64,000 bases of DNA from positions 434,001-498,000 of the forward strand of contig NZ_JACHJL010000004.1 of assembly GCF_014203645.1 (NCBI RefSeq). Reading direction: 5' to 3'. The position numbers and the translations under genes are program-made. The stretch comes from Streptomyces zagrosensis (lineage in GTDB: Bacteria; Actinomycetota; Actinomycetes; Streptomycetales; Streptomycetaceae). Positions 7,148 to 15,306 of the stretch are shown piece by piece. The notes under the pieces are model-generated. The model was given only the letters and a program-made list of their open reading frames with translations. It was not told the origin of the DNA and made no database searches. Position 1 is the first letter of the stretch. The number at the start of each line of letters is the position of its first letter.

Positions 7148-8932
7148 TCAGCGCATGCGCGTGGCCCACTCGCGGACCTTGATGATCCGCTCGCGGAGTT
7201 GGCCGGCCGTGGCCTCCGCGCTGGGGGGGCCGCCGCACACGCGGCGCAGTTCGGTGTGGATCACGCCGTGCGGCTTGCCGCTCTGGTGGACGTACGCGCC
7301 GACCAGGCCGTTGAGTTCCTTGCGCAGGGCGAGGAGTTCCTTGTGGCTGACGACGGGGCGGCGCTCGGCGGGGATTTCGAGGAGGTCGGCCTCCTCGTCG
7401 GGCTTCTTTCGGCTGTGCGCGATCTGCCGCGCCTGCCGGCGCTGGAGCAGCAGCTGCACCTGGTCAGGCTCCAGGAGTCCCGGGATGCCCAGGTAGTCCT
7501 GCTCTTCCTCACTGCCGGGGTGGGCCTGCATGCCGAACTCGGCGCCGTCGTAGAGCACCCGGTCGAAGACCGCGTCCGACTCCAGCGCCTCGAAGGAGAG
7601 TTGGTCCTGCTCACCGGTGTCCTCGTCCTGCTGCTTCTCGGCCTCCTGGAGGAGCTTGTCCTCCTCCGCGTACGGGTTCTCTTCGTTCTGCTTCTTGGGC
7701 TTGTCGAGGACGTGGTCGCGCTCGACCTCCATCTCGTTCGCGAAGTCGAGCAGCGTCGGGATGGTCGGCAGGAAGACGGACGCGGTCTCGCCGCGCCGCC
7801 GCGAGCGTACGAAACGGCCCACGGCCTGCGCGAAGAACAGCGGCGTCGAGACGGTCGTGGCGTACACGCCGACCGCGAGCCTGGGCACGTCCACGCCTTC
7901 GGACACCATCCGGACGGCGACCATCCAGCGGCTGTCGGACGCGCTGAAGTCATCGATCCGCTGTGAGGCGGCCGTCTCGTCGGAGAGCACGACCGTCGGC
8001 CCCTCGCCGGTGATGCCGCGCAGCAGCTTCGCGTACGCGCGGGCCTGCTCCTGGTCGCTGGCGATCACCAGGCCGCCGGCGTCCGGGATGCCCTTGCGGA
8101 CCTCGGTCAGCCGGCGGTCGGCGGCGGCCAGCACATTGGGCATCCACTCGCCGCGCGGGTCGAGCGCGGTGCGCCACGCCTGCGAGATGGCGTCCTTGGT
8201 CATCGGCTCGCCGAGCCGGGCGGCGATCTCGTCGCCCGCCTTGGTCCGCCAGCGCATGTTGCCGCTGTACGACAGGAAGATCACCGGGCGGACGACGCCG
8301 TCGCCGAGCGCGTTGCCGTAGCCGTAGGTGTAGTCGGCCGATGAGCGGCGGATGCCGTCGTTGCCCTCCTCGTACACCACGAACGGAATCGGGTTGGTGT
8401 CGGAGCGAAACGGCGTACCGGTCAGCGCGAGCCTGCGGGTCGCCGGGTCGAACGCCTCCAAGCACGCCTCGCCCCAGGACTTGGAGTCGCCCGCGTGGTG
8501 GATCTCATCGAGGATGACCAGCGTCTTGCGCTGCTCGCAGCGGTTGCGGTGCAGCATGTGGCGCACGCCGACACCCGCGTACGTCACGGCGATGCCGTGG
8601 TACTCGCGGCTGAGCGGGCCCGCCGAATACTCCGGGTCGAGCTTGATCCCGACCCGGGCCGCGGCCTCCGCCCACTGCTTCTTCAGGTGCTCGGTCGGGG
8701 CGACCACGGTGATCTGCTGCACGACGTGGTGATGCAGCAGCCAGGAGGCCAGCGTCAGGGCGAAGGTGGTCTTGCCTGCGCCAGGAGTCGCGACGGCCAG
8801 GAAGTCGCGCGGCTGGTCCTGGAGATACTTCTCCATCGCCCGCTGCTGCCAGGCTCGCAGCTTGTTCGCGGTACCCCAGGGGGCCCGGCCGGGAAAGGCA
8901 GGTGAGAGGTGGTGATTCGCTGTGGTAGTCAC
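7148..8932 (-). CDS. DEAD/DEAH-box helicase (superfamily 2)
   Basis: A 594-aa superfamily 2 ATPase of the type III-restriction/UvrB-like fold. Walker A is ATPGAGKTTF (residues about 48-57), Walker B DEIHH (about 142), motif III LTGTPFRSD (about 168) and motif VI QAVGRFVRSRR (about 400). After the helicase core comes an acidic, glutamine-rich stretch (residues about 425-470) and a helical C-terminal region. It starts with GTG 8932. A single-gene unit with no nuclease or methylase neighbour, so a housekeeping nucleic-acid role is more likely than restriction. Substrate unknown. Confidence 0.9.
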   Translation of the reverse strand: MTTTANHHLSPAFPGRAPWGTANKLRAWQQRAMEKYLQDQPRDFLAVATPGAGKTTFALTLASWLLHHHVVQQITVVAPTEHLKKQWAEAAARVGIKLDPEYSAGPLSREYHGIAVTYAGVGVRHMLHRNRCEQRKTLVILDEIHHAGDSKSWGEACLEAFDPATRRLALTGTPFRSDTNPIPFVVYEEGNDGIRRSSADYTYGYGNALGDGVVRPVIFLSYSGNMRWRTKAGDEIAARLGEPMTKDAISQAWRTALDPRGEWMPNVLAAADRRLTEVRKGIPDAGGLVIASDQEQARAYAKLLRGITGEGPTVVLSDETAASQRIDDFSASDSRWMVAVRMVSEGVDVPRLAVGVYATTVSTPLFFAQAVGRFVRSRRRGETASVFLPTIPTLLDFANEMEVERDHVLDKPKKQNEENPYAEEDKLLQEAEKQQDEDTGEQDQLSFEALESDAVFDRVLYDGAEFGMQAHPGSEEEQDYLGIPGLLEPDQVQLLLQRRQARQIAHSRKKPDEEADLLEIPAERRPVVSHKELLALRKELNGLVGAYVHQSGKPHGVIHTELRRVCGGPPSAEATAGQLRERIIKVREWATRMR

Positions 8933-9083
8933 GGTCTCCGTCGGGCTGGACTCGGGATCGGCAACCGCGTCAGCCTACCTGTGCCGCCGGGCCCGGCACG
9001 GACGGATGGGGGGAGGGTGGCTGAGGGTGGGACTCAGCTCACACTCCCCCGGTCCCGGTCCGGCTTGTCGTGACGTGAGCGAC

Positions 9084-9461
9084 CTACTGCTCGGCTGCGG
9101 CGAACCGCGGCAGCGACTCCGCGGTCTTGGGTACGTCCAGCTCGCCTTGGCACACGCTCAGTACGAAACGCTCGGCCTCGTCCACGTCAAAGCCCTCGGC
9201 CAGCGGGTGGCCGTTGATGTGGAGAAAGACCCAGGTCGCGTACCAGGCGAGGCGCTTGTTGCCATCCACCATGGCGTGGTTACGGGCCAAGGACTCCATG
9301 AGTGCGGCGGCCTTCTGCCACACATCGGGGTAGGCGTCTTGGCCGAACACGCTGGCCTGGGGGCGAGCCAGCGCGGACTCCAACAGCCCGTAGTCGCGTA
9401 CCTCGCTCGCCCCCAGACGCTCCGCGAGGCCCAGCAACTGCGGCAGTGCCAGGTAACGCAT
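9084..9461 (-). CDS. Doc-family toxin (Fic fold)
   Basis: A 125-aa Doc toxin. The active-site motif HAMVDGNKRLAW is near residues 66-77 and matches the Doc/Fic consensus HxFx(D/N)GNKR, though the usual Phe is Met here. Family knowledge: Doc phosphorylates EF-Tu and stops translation. Its ATG (9459-9461) overlaps the last base of the antitoxin stop (TGATG), so the pair is co-translated. It lies between a helicase and an MFS gene, with no plasmid or phage genes nearby. Confidence 0.9.
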   Translation of the reverse strand: MRYLALPQLLGLAERLGASEVRDYGLLESALARPQASVFGQDAYPDVWQKAAALMESLARNHAMVDGNKRLAWYATWVFLHINGHPLAEGFDVDEAERFVLSVCQGELDVPKTAESLPRFAAAEQ

Positions 9462-9658
9462 CAGGCGAGCCTCCGATTGAGCTCGGCGCTCACCTTCAGC
9501 ACGTGGTCGGCCGCCTCGTTGAAGAGACGGGAATGCTCGTTGATCGCGGATACCACGGCGTCGTGGGCGAACGACTGCATGCTGCGCCCCTCCGCCTCCG
9601 CGCGCTCTCGTAGGGCGTCTAGCTCTTCTTCTGTGAATCTCAGATTCAGACCAGCCAT
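9461..9658 (-). CDS. Ribbon-helix-helix antitoxin of the Doc pair (65 aa)
   Basis: A 65-aa antitoxin. NLRFTEEELDALRERAEAEGRS at the N-terminus is a ribbon-helix-helix DNA-binding unit, and the C-terminal helices would neutralise the toxin. It is the first gene of the pair and probably represses its own promoter. The start is ATG 9658. Upstream, TACCGCGTAGTACCACGCGGTA (9669-9690, arms of about 7 bp) is a plausible operator. Confidence 0.85.
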   Translation of the reverse strand: MAGLNLRFTEEELDALRERAEAEGRSMQSFAHDAVVSAINEHSRLFNEAADHVLKVSAELNRRLA

Positions 9659-9668
9659 GGCCTAACAG

Positions 9669-9690
9669 TACCGCGTAGTACCACGCGGTA
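9669..9690. promoter_or_regulatory. Imperfect dyad in front of the toxin-antitoxin pair
   Basis: TACCGCG and CGCGGTA arms flank a TAGTACCA core between the MFS stop and the antitoxin start. RHH antitoxins usually bind such dyads to repress their own operon. This is inference from position and symmetry. Confidence 0.45.
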
Positions 9691-11400
9691 CTACTCCTTT
9701 CCTGGCCGCAACCTCGTCGCCACCGCCGCCCCCACCACCGCCATCGCGGCCATGCCCAGGAAGACGGCCACGAACGCGGCCGGGTGGCTGGACGATCCGG
9801 CGGCGGCCGACGCGTCGTGCGTCCCGGTCGCCGAACCGCCGCCGAAGGCGACGAAGAGCACACCGCTCGCCCCGACCAGCGTGATGTTGCCGAGCGCGTC
9901 GGAGACCTGGAGGGACGAGGCATTGGAGCCCGCGTCCTGCGGGCCAGAGAGCTTGAGCAGCAGCACGCTGCCGCCGGAGATCGTCATGCCCATGCCCATG
10001 CCGCCGATGACCCAGGCCACTGCAACGACCCAGGGGCTCACCCCGTCGATCAGCGCGGTCGCGACAAGACCGATGGACATCGCGATCAGCAACATGCCAA
10101 GGACCATCAACCGCTCTCGGTGCGCCTCAAGGCGTGGACGGCTTTGGGTGTACGAGCCAAGGGCCCAGGTCAGGCCGCCGCCGGTGAGCGAGAGACCGGC
10201 CGCCGTGGGCGACAGGCCGCGCTCGGTGACCAGCATCAGCGGAACGAAGCTCTCGGCGCCGAGGAAGGTTCCGGCGGCCAGGCCGCGCAGCAGCACCACC
10301 GATGGCAGCCCGCGCGCGGCGCGAAAGGTGCCGGCTGGCAGCAGCCGCAGGATGCACGGCACCAGCAGCGCCGCTCCGACGATGCCAGGTATGAGGGAGA
10401 GCCAGTGCAGGTCCTGCACCGCGTACTGGAGCAGCCCCGCCCCCGCAGCGGCCGTGAGGGCCAGCAGGATGCGGCGGCGGTTCATCGCCGGGCTGCGCTC
10501 ACCCGGCGGGAGCCCGCGCAGCGCGGGCAGCATCACCGCGAGCGGCAGCAGTATCAGCAGGGGGATGGCGAGGAAGACCCAGCGCCAGCCGATGTGCTCG
10601 GTGATCGTCCCGGCCACCACCGGGCCGACGATCACCGGCAGCACCCAGGCGGCCGAGAAGGCGGCCATCACATTGGGCTGGAGCCGCCCGGGATAGGCGC
10701 GGCCGACCACCACGTACAGCGCCACGATGACCAGGCCGCCGCCAACGCCCTGGACGCCACGACCGGCCACGAACATCCACATCTGCTGGGCCGAGCCCGC
10801 GACCACCAGGCCGGCCCCGAACGCGGCGATCCCCGCGAACAGCGGCGCGAGCGGGCCCTTGCGGTCACACCACTCGCCGGAGAGCGCCATCGCGAACAGG
10901 CTGGCGGTGAAGTAGCCGGAGAAGGCGAAGGCGTACAACTCCACGCCGTTCAGGCTCTCCGCGGCCACCGGCATCGCCGTGTTGACCGCGCTGGCCTCGA
11001 AGGCGATGAGCGAGACGACGGAGATGATGCCGAGGGTGAGCGCGCGGTAGGCCCGGCTGAGCACGGTGCGTTCGTCGGCAGCCGGCTCGGCGGAGAGGTC
11101 GGGACCGGGGGTGGGGGTGGGGGTGGGGGTGAGGTCGGGGCCGGGCACGGGACCAGGGGTGGCGATGAGGTCGGGACCGGGCACGGTGGGGGCCGATTCG
11201 ATGGCCACAGCGGCGGTGGCAGCGGAGGCAGCAGTGGCGGAGGTGGCGGGTGGTGCTTCGGTGGCGGGGCTGGGAAGGGTTACGGCGGTGGGGCCGGGTG
11301 CGGAGCCGGATATGTCGGGGGCGGCGGGAGCCGCACCCGCGCCGACGGCGTGGGCCGGGGCCCCGGCCGTGTCCACACCGTGCGGATCGAGGTCGGTCAT
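9691..11400 (-). CDS. MFS transporter (DHA2-like drug efflux family)
   Basis: A 569-aa membrane pump. The first 115 residues are a cytoplasmic Pro/Ala/Thr-rich tail with repeats such as PGPDL and PTPTPTPG, followed by about 12-14 membrane helices. Signatures visible are GEWCDRKGPLAPLFAG (motif A region) and GRGVQGVGGGLVIVALYVVV (motif C-like). ATG 11400 is preferred over 11433 because MTDLDPHG begins a normal cytoplasmic tail. The substrate cannot be read. The repetitive tail is encoded by a GT-rich low-complexity stretch near 11100-11130. Confidence 0.88.
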   Translation of the reverse strand: MTDLDPHGVDTAGAPAHAVGAGAAPAAPDISGSAPGPTAVTLPSPATEAPPATSATAASAATAAVAIESAPTVPGPDLIATPGPVPGPDLTPTPTPTPGPDLSAEPAADERTVLSRAYRALTLGIISVVSLIAFEASAVNTAMPVAAESLNGVELYAFAFSGYFTASLFAMALSGEWCDRKGPLAPLFAGIAAFGAGLVVAGSAQQMWMFVAGRGVQGVGGGLVIVALYVVVGRAYPGRLQPNVMAAFSAAWVLPVIVGPVVAGTITEHIGWRWVFLAIPLLILLPLAVMLPALRGLPPGERSPAMNRRRILLALTAAAGAGLLQYAVQDLHWLSLIPGIVGAALLVPCILRLLPAGTFRAARGLPSVVLLRGLAAGTFLGAESFVPLMLVTERGLSPTAAGLSLTGGGLTWALGSYTQSRPRLEAHRERLMVLGMLLIAMSIGLVATALIDGVSPWVVAVAWVIGGMGMGMTISGGSVLLLKLSGPQDAGSNASSLQVSDALGNITLVGASGVLFVAFGGGSATGTHDASAAAGSSSHPAAFVAVFLGMAAMAVVGAAVATRLRPGKE

Positions 11401-11751
11401 GGCGTCAGCGTAAGGGCCATGAGCCGTGTACACCCCTGTCGCACGATGGGCTTCGCCTCGTCCATCCGGCCTACGTCTCGGGGTCGGAGTACCGGCTGTG
11501 CTGCCGCGTTGGGGGCTGAATCACGGCTGTTAGGAGGACGCTTACGGCTCTGCGGGAGGTCGGGGTAACGGCTCCGTAGGGAGCGGCTGAGGGTCCCGCG
11601 GCGGCGGCAGGGCCCGCGCGCCGGCCCCGGGCCCGGGGGTGGTGGGCCCGGAACCGGGCGGACCGGCTGGGGAGGTGGTGGTGGTGCCAGTGGAGGCAGT
11701 GGAGGCAGTGGAGGCAGTGGAGGCAGTGGAGGCAGTGGAGGCAGTGGGAGG
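11401..11751. other. Intergenic region between MFS and YeiH genes
   Basis: About 350 bp with no gene. It contains the MFS promoter region and, next to the YeiH stop, the 9-bp tandem array described separately. Reading frames here are low-complexity. Confidence 0.5.
11691..11744. repeat. Six tandem copies of a 9-bp repeat
   Basis: TGGAGGCAG is repeated six times exactly (11691-11744). A partial copy then runs almost to the YeiH stop codon at 11752. On the transcribed strand it reads as a run of CTGCCTCCA. One frame would give a Leu-His-Cys repeat, but that frame is not the YeiH frame. Confidence 0.9.
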
Positions 11752-13245
11752 CTAGGTCGTCAGCAGGACGCCCGCGTACGACGCACCGGCGATTACCAGC
11801 CATGAGCACAGGCCGAGCGCCGCGACCCGGCCGCCCGTGCGCGCCAGCGACGGCAGGTGCACCGCACTGCCGAGGCCGAAGAGCGCCGCGGCGAGCAGGA
11901 GTTCCTGCGCATGATCGGCCGTGTCGATGGCGCCGCCGGACAGCCACCCGGTGCTGCGCAGCGCGACCATCGCCAAAAAGCCGAGGACGAACAGCGGTAC
12001 CAGGGGCGGGCGCCGCGCCCCGGGCCCGGCGCTGGGTCGGGCCGCCGGCGCGGCGGCATCGGTGGCATCGGTGGCGCCCGCAGCCGTACCGGCCTGGTTC
12101 GCGGATGCGGTGGACGTCGCGTCAACCCCGGCTTCTCGGGGGGCCGTACGAGAGCGAGACCGTGCGCGTACGGACAGGGCGACGGCCGCCACCAGGGGGG
12201 CGAGCATCGCCACGCGCATCAGCTTGACCAGGACCGCATCGCTCAGCGCGCCGGAACCGGCGGTCTGCGCGGTGGCCACCACCTGGCCCACGTCGTGCAC
12301 GCTCGCCCCAGCCCAGCGGCCGAACTCGGCGTCGCTGAGGCCGAGGGGGTGTTGGAGTAGCGGCAGTACGACGATGGCGAGGGTGCCGCACAGGGTGACC
12401 AGGGCCACCGAGGTGGCCACGTCACGCTCGTCGCTCTCGGATGCCTCGCTGACCGCGCCGATGGCCGACGCGCCGCAGATCGAGTAGCCGGTGGCGATCA
12501 ACAGGGGCTGGTCGCCGTTCAGACCGAGCTTGCGGCCGAGCCACAGGGTGCCGAAGAAGGTGGCCGCAACCACGGCGAACACCATGCCCACCGTCGCCCA
12601 TCCCAGGTCAAGGACATCGTCCAAGCTGAGTTTGAGGCCGAGCAGCACGATGCCAAGCCGCATCAGCCGCTTTCCTGCGTACGAGAGGCCGGCGCGGCAA
12701 CTGCCCCGTACCAGCGTGCGCAGGCCCGGCAGATGAGCCGCGACGATGCCGAGCACCACCGCGATGGTCAACATCGGTACGGCGGGCGCCAGGTGATGCG
12801 CCAACCAGGCCACGGCGACGCCGAGAACGGCGAGCGCAAGCCCGTTCGCCTTGCCCGAAAGGGCAACTTTAGGGGGCGGTTTGTCCCCTGCTGGACTGCT
12901 CGATCGGGCAACTTCGGAGGGTGGTGGGGGCACGGCGGTGCGCAGGCCATCGGCCGTCGCCGGCGCCGTATCGGCGCCGCGTGGCGTCTTTGCCTCGCTT
13001 ATGGTTTCGGCGGCTCGCCGCGCCTGCGTCAGACCCGCCGTGCCGGACGCTCTCGCCGCGTCCGTCGTGTGTGTCGCCGCGTCCGTCGTGTCGGTCGTGC
13101 CCGGCGCTGCCGCGGCCCCCATCGTTCCCGGCATGCCCGGCGTGTCCGTCCGTGCCGTGGTGCGGGCTGGCCGTGTCGGCTCTGGGGTGTGCGGGGGGCG
13201 CACGGCGTGCAGGTGCGTCCGACGTGCCGTACGCGGCCGGCTCAC
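11752..13245 (-). CDS. YeiH-family putative sulfite/sulfate exporter
   Basis: A 497-aa membrane protein. About 130 low-complexity cytoplasmic residues precede the UPF0324/YeiH core of roughly ten helices. Motifs include GLKLSLDDVLDLGW, GDQPLLIATGYSICGASAIGA and SVHDVGQVVATA. A second Ala/Ser/Thr-rich linker interrupts the core around residues 350-395. Its GTG start (13243-13245) overlaps the cysteine dioxygenase stop by 4 bp. Because dioxygenase activity ends in sulfite, a coupled exporter would remove toxic sulfite or sulfate; this is inference from context. The family's transport role is itself only putative. Confidence 0.85.
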   Translation of the reverse strand: MSRPRTARRTHLHAVRPPHTPEPTRPARTTARTDTPGMPGTMGAAAAPGTTDTTDAATHTTDAARASGTAGLTQARRAAETISEAKTPRGADTAPATADGLRTAVPPPPSEVARSSSPAGDKPPPKVALSGKANGLALAVLGVAVAWLAHHLAPAVPMLTIAVVLGIVAAHLPGLRTLVRGSCRAGLSYAGKRLMRLGIVLLGLKLSLDDVLDLGWATVGMVFAVVAATFFGTLWLGRKLGLNGDQPLLIATGYSICGASAIGAVSEASESDERDVATSVALVTLCGTLAIVVLPLLQHPLGLSDAEFGRWAGASVHDVGQVVATAQTAGSGALSDAVLVKLMRVAMLAPLVAAVALSVRARSRSRTAPREAGVDATSTASANQAGTAAGATDATDAAAPAARPSAGPGARRPPLVPLFVLGFLAMVALRSTGWLSGGAIDTADHAQELLLAAALFGLGSAVHLPSLARTGGRVAALGLCSWLVIAGASYAGVLLTT

Positions 13246-13814
13246 AGCTCGTCCGCGGGTAGCTCGTAGACCCGGCGCACGCTGGTGCCGAGCCGCGCGA
13301 CGTTGGCTCCGTAGATATGGAGGGAAATGGCCGTGTCGTTACCGGCGTTGCTGACTCGGTGGATGTCTCCGGGGGGCGCAAAGCCGCTGACCGAGCCGCG
13401 CGGGTTGATGACGTCCTGGGTGGCGACGAGTCGCGAGGTGGCGCCATCGGAGACGAGGCGGTAGCGGCGCTCGCTCTCCTCGCCCTCGTGCACGCCGGTC
13501 ACGCACCAGGAAACGTGGTCGTGGATGGAGGTCAACTGGCCGGGCAGCCACACCAGGGCCACGATCGAGAAGCTGCCGTCCGGCTCGGCGTACAGCAGAT
13601 GTTGCCGGTAGTGGTCGGTGTCGCCCTCGCACTGTTCGTCGGTAAGGAGGTCGCTACAGGTCAGATGGGGGCCGAGCCGTTCGCCCACGAGGTAAGCCGT
13701 CGGGTCCGGCGGCAAACCTCGGCCGACGGCCTCGCGGACGTCCTCGACGAGTGCGTTGAGACGCGTGGTCGTGCGAGCGGCCCGGAAGGGCGTGGGAGCG
13801 GTCGGAGTACGCAT
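13242..13814 (-). CDS. Cysteine dioxygenase, type I (cupin)
   Basis: A 190-aa iron cupin that oxidises cysteine to cysteine sulfinate. The metal ligands are visible: HDH in SIHDHVSWCVTGVHEGEE near residues 97-99, and the third histidine in DIHRVSN near 150. The neighbouring Cys in SWC could be the family's crosslinked cysteine. The start is ATG 13814. It is the first gene of a two-gene coupled unit with the YeiH exporter, and a LysR regulator lies directly upstream on the same strand. Confidence 0.9.
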   Translation of the reverse strand: MRTPTAPTPFRAARTTTRLNALVEDVREAVGRGLPPDPTAYLVGERLGPHLTCSDLLTDEQCEGDTDHYRQHLLYAEPDGSFSIVALVWLPGQLTSIHDHVSWCVTGVHEGEESERRYRLVSDGATSRLVATQDVINPRGSVSGFAPPGDIHRVSNAGNDTAISLHIYGANVARLGTSVRRVYELPADEL

Positions 13815-13875
13815 ACTCGAAGCGTCGGGCCGCCAGAGTCATTGCGTCTAACAACAGTTCGTTGGCCGAGTGTGG

Positions 13876-13893
13876 GGAACTGCTTATGGTTCC
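13876..13893. promoter_or_regulatory. Dyad GGAAC-N8-GTTCC, likely LysR operator for the dioxygenase operon
   Basis: An 18-bp dyad lies 62 bp upstream of the cysteine dioxygenase start. Its core contains CTGCTTATG (13880-13888), and the reverse complement CATAAGCAG occurs at 14817-14825 just upstream of the LysR start. A shared 9-mer at both promoters suggests the LysR protein binds both. Confidence 0.5.
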
Positions 13894-13902
13894 GCCACCT
13901 GG

Positions 13903-14808
13903 TCAGCAGCCGACGCGGCGTTCGGCAGCGGTCCGTAGCTCGTCGAGAACGAGAGCGGTGGCCGGGATGCGCAGATGCTCGCGGAGTACGTACGCCGATA
14001 CTTGGCGGCGTGAGGCCGGGTCCAGGGCGCGCCCCGTCACCTTTTGATGGCACAGGAAGGACAGCACCAGGGCAGGCATCATCGCCACCCCCACACCCGC
14101 CGCAACCAGGCTCTGCACCACCAGATTGTCGTCCGTGGTGAAGGCGATGTCGGGGGCGAAGCCCTGTTCAGCGCACTCGTGCAGGAAGTTGGCGCGACAG
14201 CGTAGGCAGCCGGCGATCCAGTGCTCGTCGGCAAGGTCGGCGAGCTTGACGGCGCGCCGCCGCGCCAGCGGGTGCCCGGTCGGGAGCAGCACGATGAGCT
14301 GGTCTTCGAACAGCCGCACCTCCACCACCTCGTCCGGTACCTCCTCGTCCAGTCCGGGGTAGGTGAAGGCGAGCGTGATGTCGCACTCGCCGCGCACCAG
14401 CCGGCGCAGCGAGTCGGGTGGCTCCCCTTCGAGGAGCTCCATGCGGATGCCGGGGTGGCCGGCGGCGAGTCGGGCCATGGCCTCGGGAATCAGCGTCGCG
14501 CTGGCGCTGGGGAACGCGCACACCCGCACCCGGCCCGAGCGCAGCCGAGTGATGGCGTCCATCTGCTGCTGGGCGTCGGCGATGCTGTCGAGGATGACGT
14601 CGGCGTGCCGGGCCAACGCCTCGCCCGCCTCGGTCAGCCGCATCCGCCGACCAACCCGGGTGAACAGCGGGGTGCCGACGTCGCGTTCGAGAGCCTTCAT
14701 CTGTTGGGTGATCGCGGGCTGCGTATAGCCGAGCGATCGGGCGGCTCCCGAGTAGGAGCCCGCTTGGACGACTTCGCGGAAGGTCTTGATGTGCCGGGAA
14801 TCGAACAC
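13903..14808 (-). CDS. LysR-family regulator of the cysteine dioxygenase operon
   Basis: A 301-aa LysR regulator. The N-terminal helix-turn-helix reads FREVVQAGSYSGAARSLGYT (residues about 9-28), followed by a periplasmic-binding-like effector domain from about 90. CLRCRANFLHECAEQG in the effector domain contains three cysteines, which may report sulfur or redox state. GTG 14808 is chosen because FDSRHIKTF is the usual start of this subfamily; the longer frame upstream is AT-rich promoter sequence, and there is no clear ribosome-binding site. It lies head-to-tail with the dioxygenase gene, 88 bp away. Confidence 0.88.
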   Translation of the reverse strand: MFDSRHIKTFREVVQAGSYSGAARSLGYTQPAITQQMKALERDVGTPLFTRVGRRMRLTEAGEALARHADVILDSIADAQQQMDAITRLRSGRVRVCAFPSASATLIPEAMARLAAGHPGIRMELLEGEPPDSLRRLVRGECDITLAFTYPGLDEEVPDEVVEVRLFEDQLIVLLPTGHPLARRRAVKLADLADEHWIAGCLRCRANFLHECAEQGFAPDIAFTTDDNLVVQSLVAAGVGVAMMPALVLSFLCHQKVTGRALDPASRRQVSAYVLREHLRIPATALVLDELRTAAERRVGC

Positions 14809-14816
14809 GCATGCAT

Positions 14817-14825
14817 CATAAGCAG
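14817..14825. promoter_or_regulatory. Second copy of the CATAAGCAG motif, at the LysR promoter
   Basis: This is the reverse complement of the motif in the dyad at 13876-13893. It lies 9 bp upstream of the LysR GTG start, where binding would allow autoregulation. Confidence 0.45.
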
Positions 14826-14996
14826 ATGTTGGGGAGAAGCGGCATCTCTCAACGAACCCCGAATGCGCCGACACATCGCCGCAACCTCACACGCTGCACA
14901 CCATGACGCAGCACGCATCAAAAATCACGGTCGGTTACGGAATGCGCGTTGCGGCCCGCTCTGGTGACGCACCGTGCTCAGCCTTTACGGATCGAC

Positions 14997-15077
14997 TTTG
15001 CGGCCACCTTCATCGCATCGGGATGTGCGGCCGTCCTCAGCGCGTCGGGATCTGTGGCCGTTCTCAGCACGTCGGGC
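14997..15077. repeat. Three 27-bp degenerate tandem repeats
   Basis: Units lie at 14997-15023, 15024-15050 and 15051-15077, and a partial fourth may follow to about 15104. Each contains GCGGCC or GTGGCC, then TCATC or CTCAG and TCGGG. In one frame they would encode a repeating nonapeptide such as AAVLSASGS. The stretch lies between the LysR gene and the hydrolase gene in a 500-bp region without a confident gene. Confidence 0.7.
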
Positions 15078-15306
15078 TCGTGCGCCACCGTCAGTTGTGC
15101 GCGCTGCGATGCCGAGCCGGGTGCGTACGCCTCGCAGCGTCATCCCGCGCACTCGGCGTCGCCGAACCGTCCGATCAGCCCCGCCCACGACCGGTAAGCG
15201 GCCAGTGGGCAGCCAGCACGCAGTCGGTGCGCAGCCAGTACGCGGCTCGCCCGCCACCCCGCACGCCGCTCCACGGCCCATGGGGCGGATGCGGCAAGCT
15301 GGACGA

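Noticed and set aside
9784..11568. Long plus-strand frame opposite the MFS gene
   Set aside because: Composition-driven antisense frame; membrane helices and family motifs are on the minus strand.
11471..11947. Cysteine/histidine repeat protein in the alternative frame over the 9-bp array
   Set aside because: No start context or homologue; it overlaps the end of the YeiH gene and arises from the tandem repeat.
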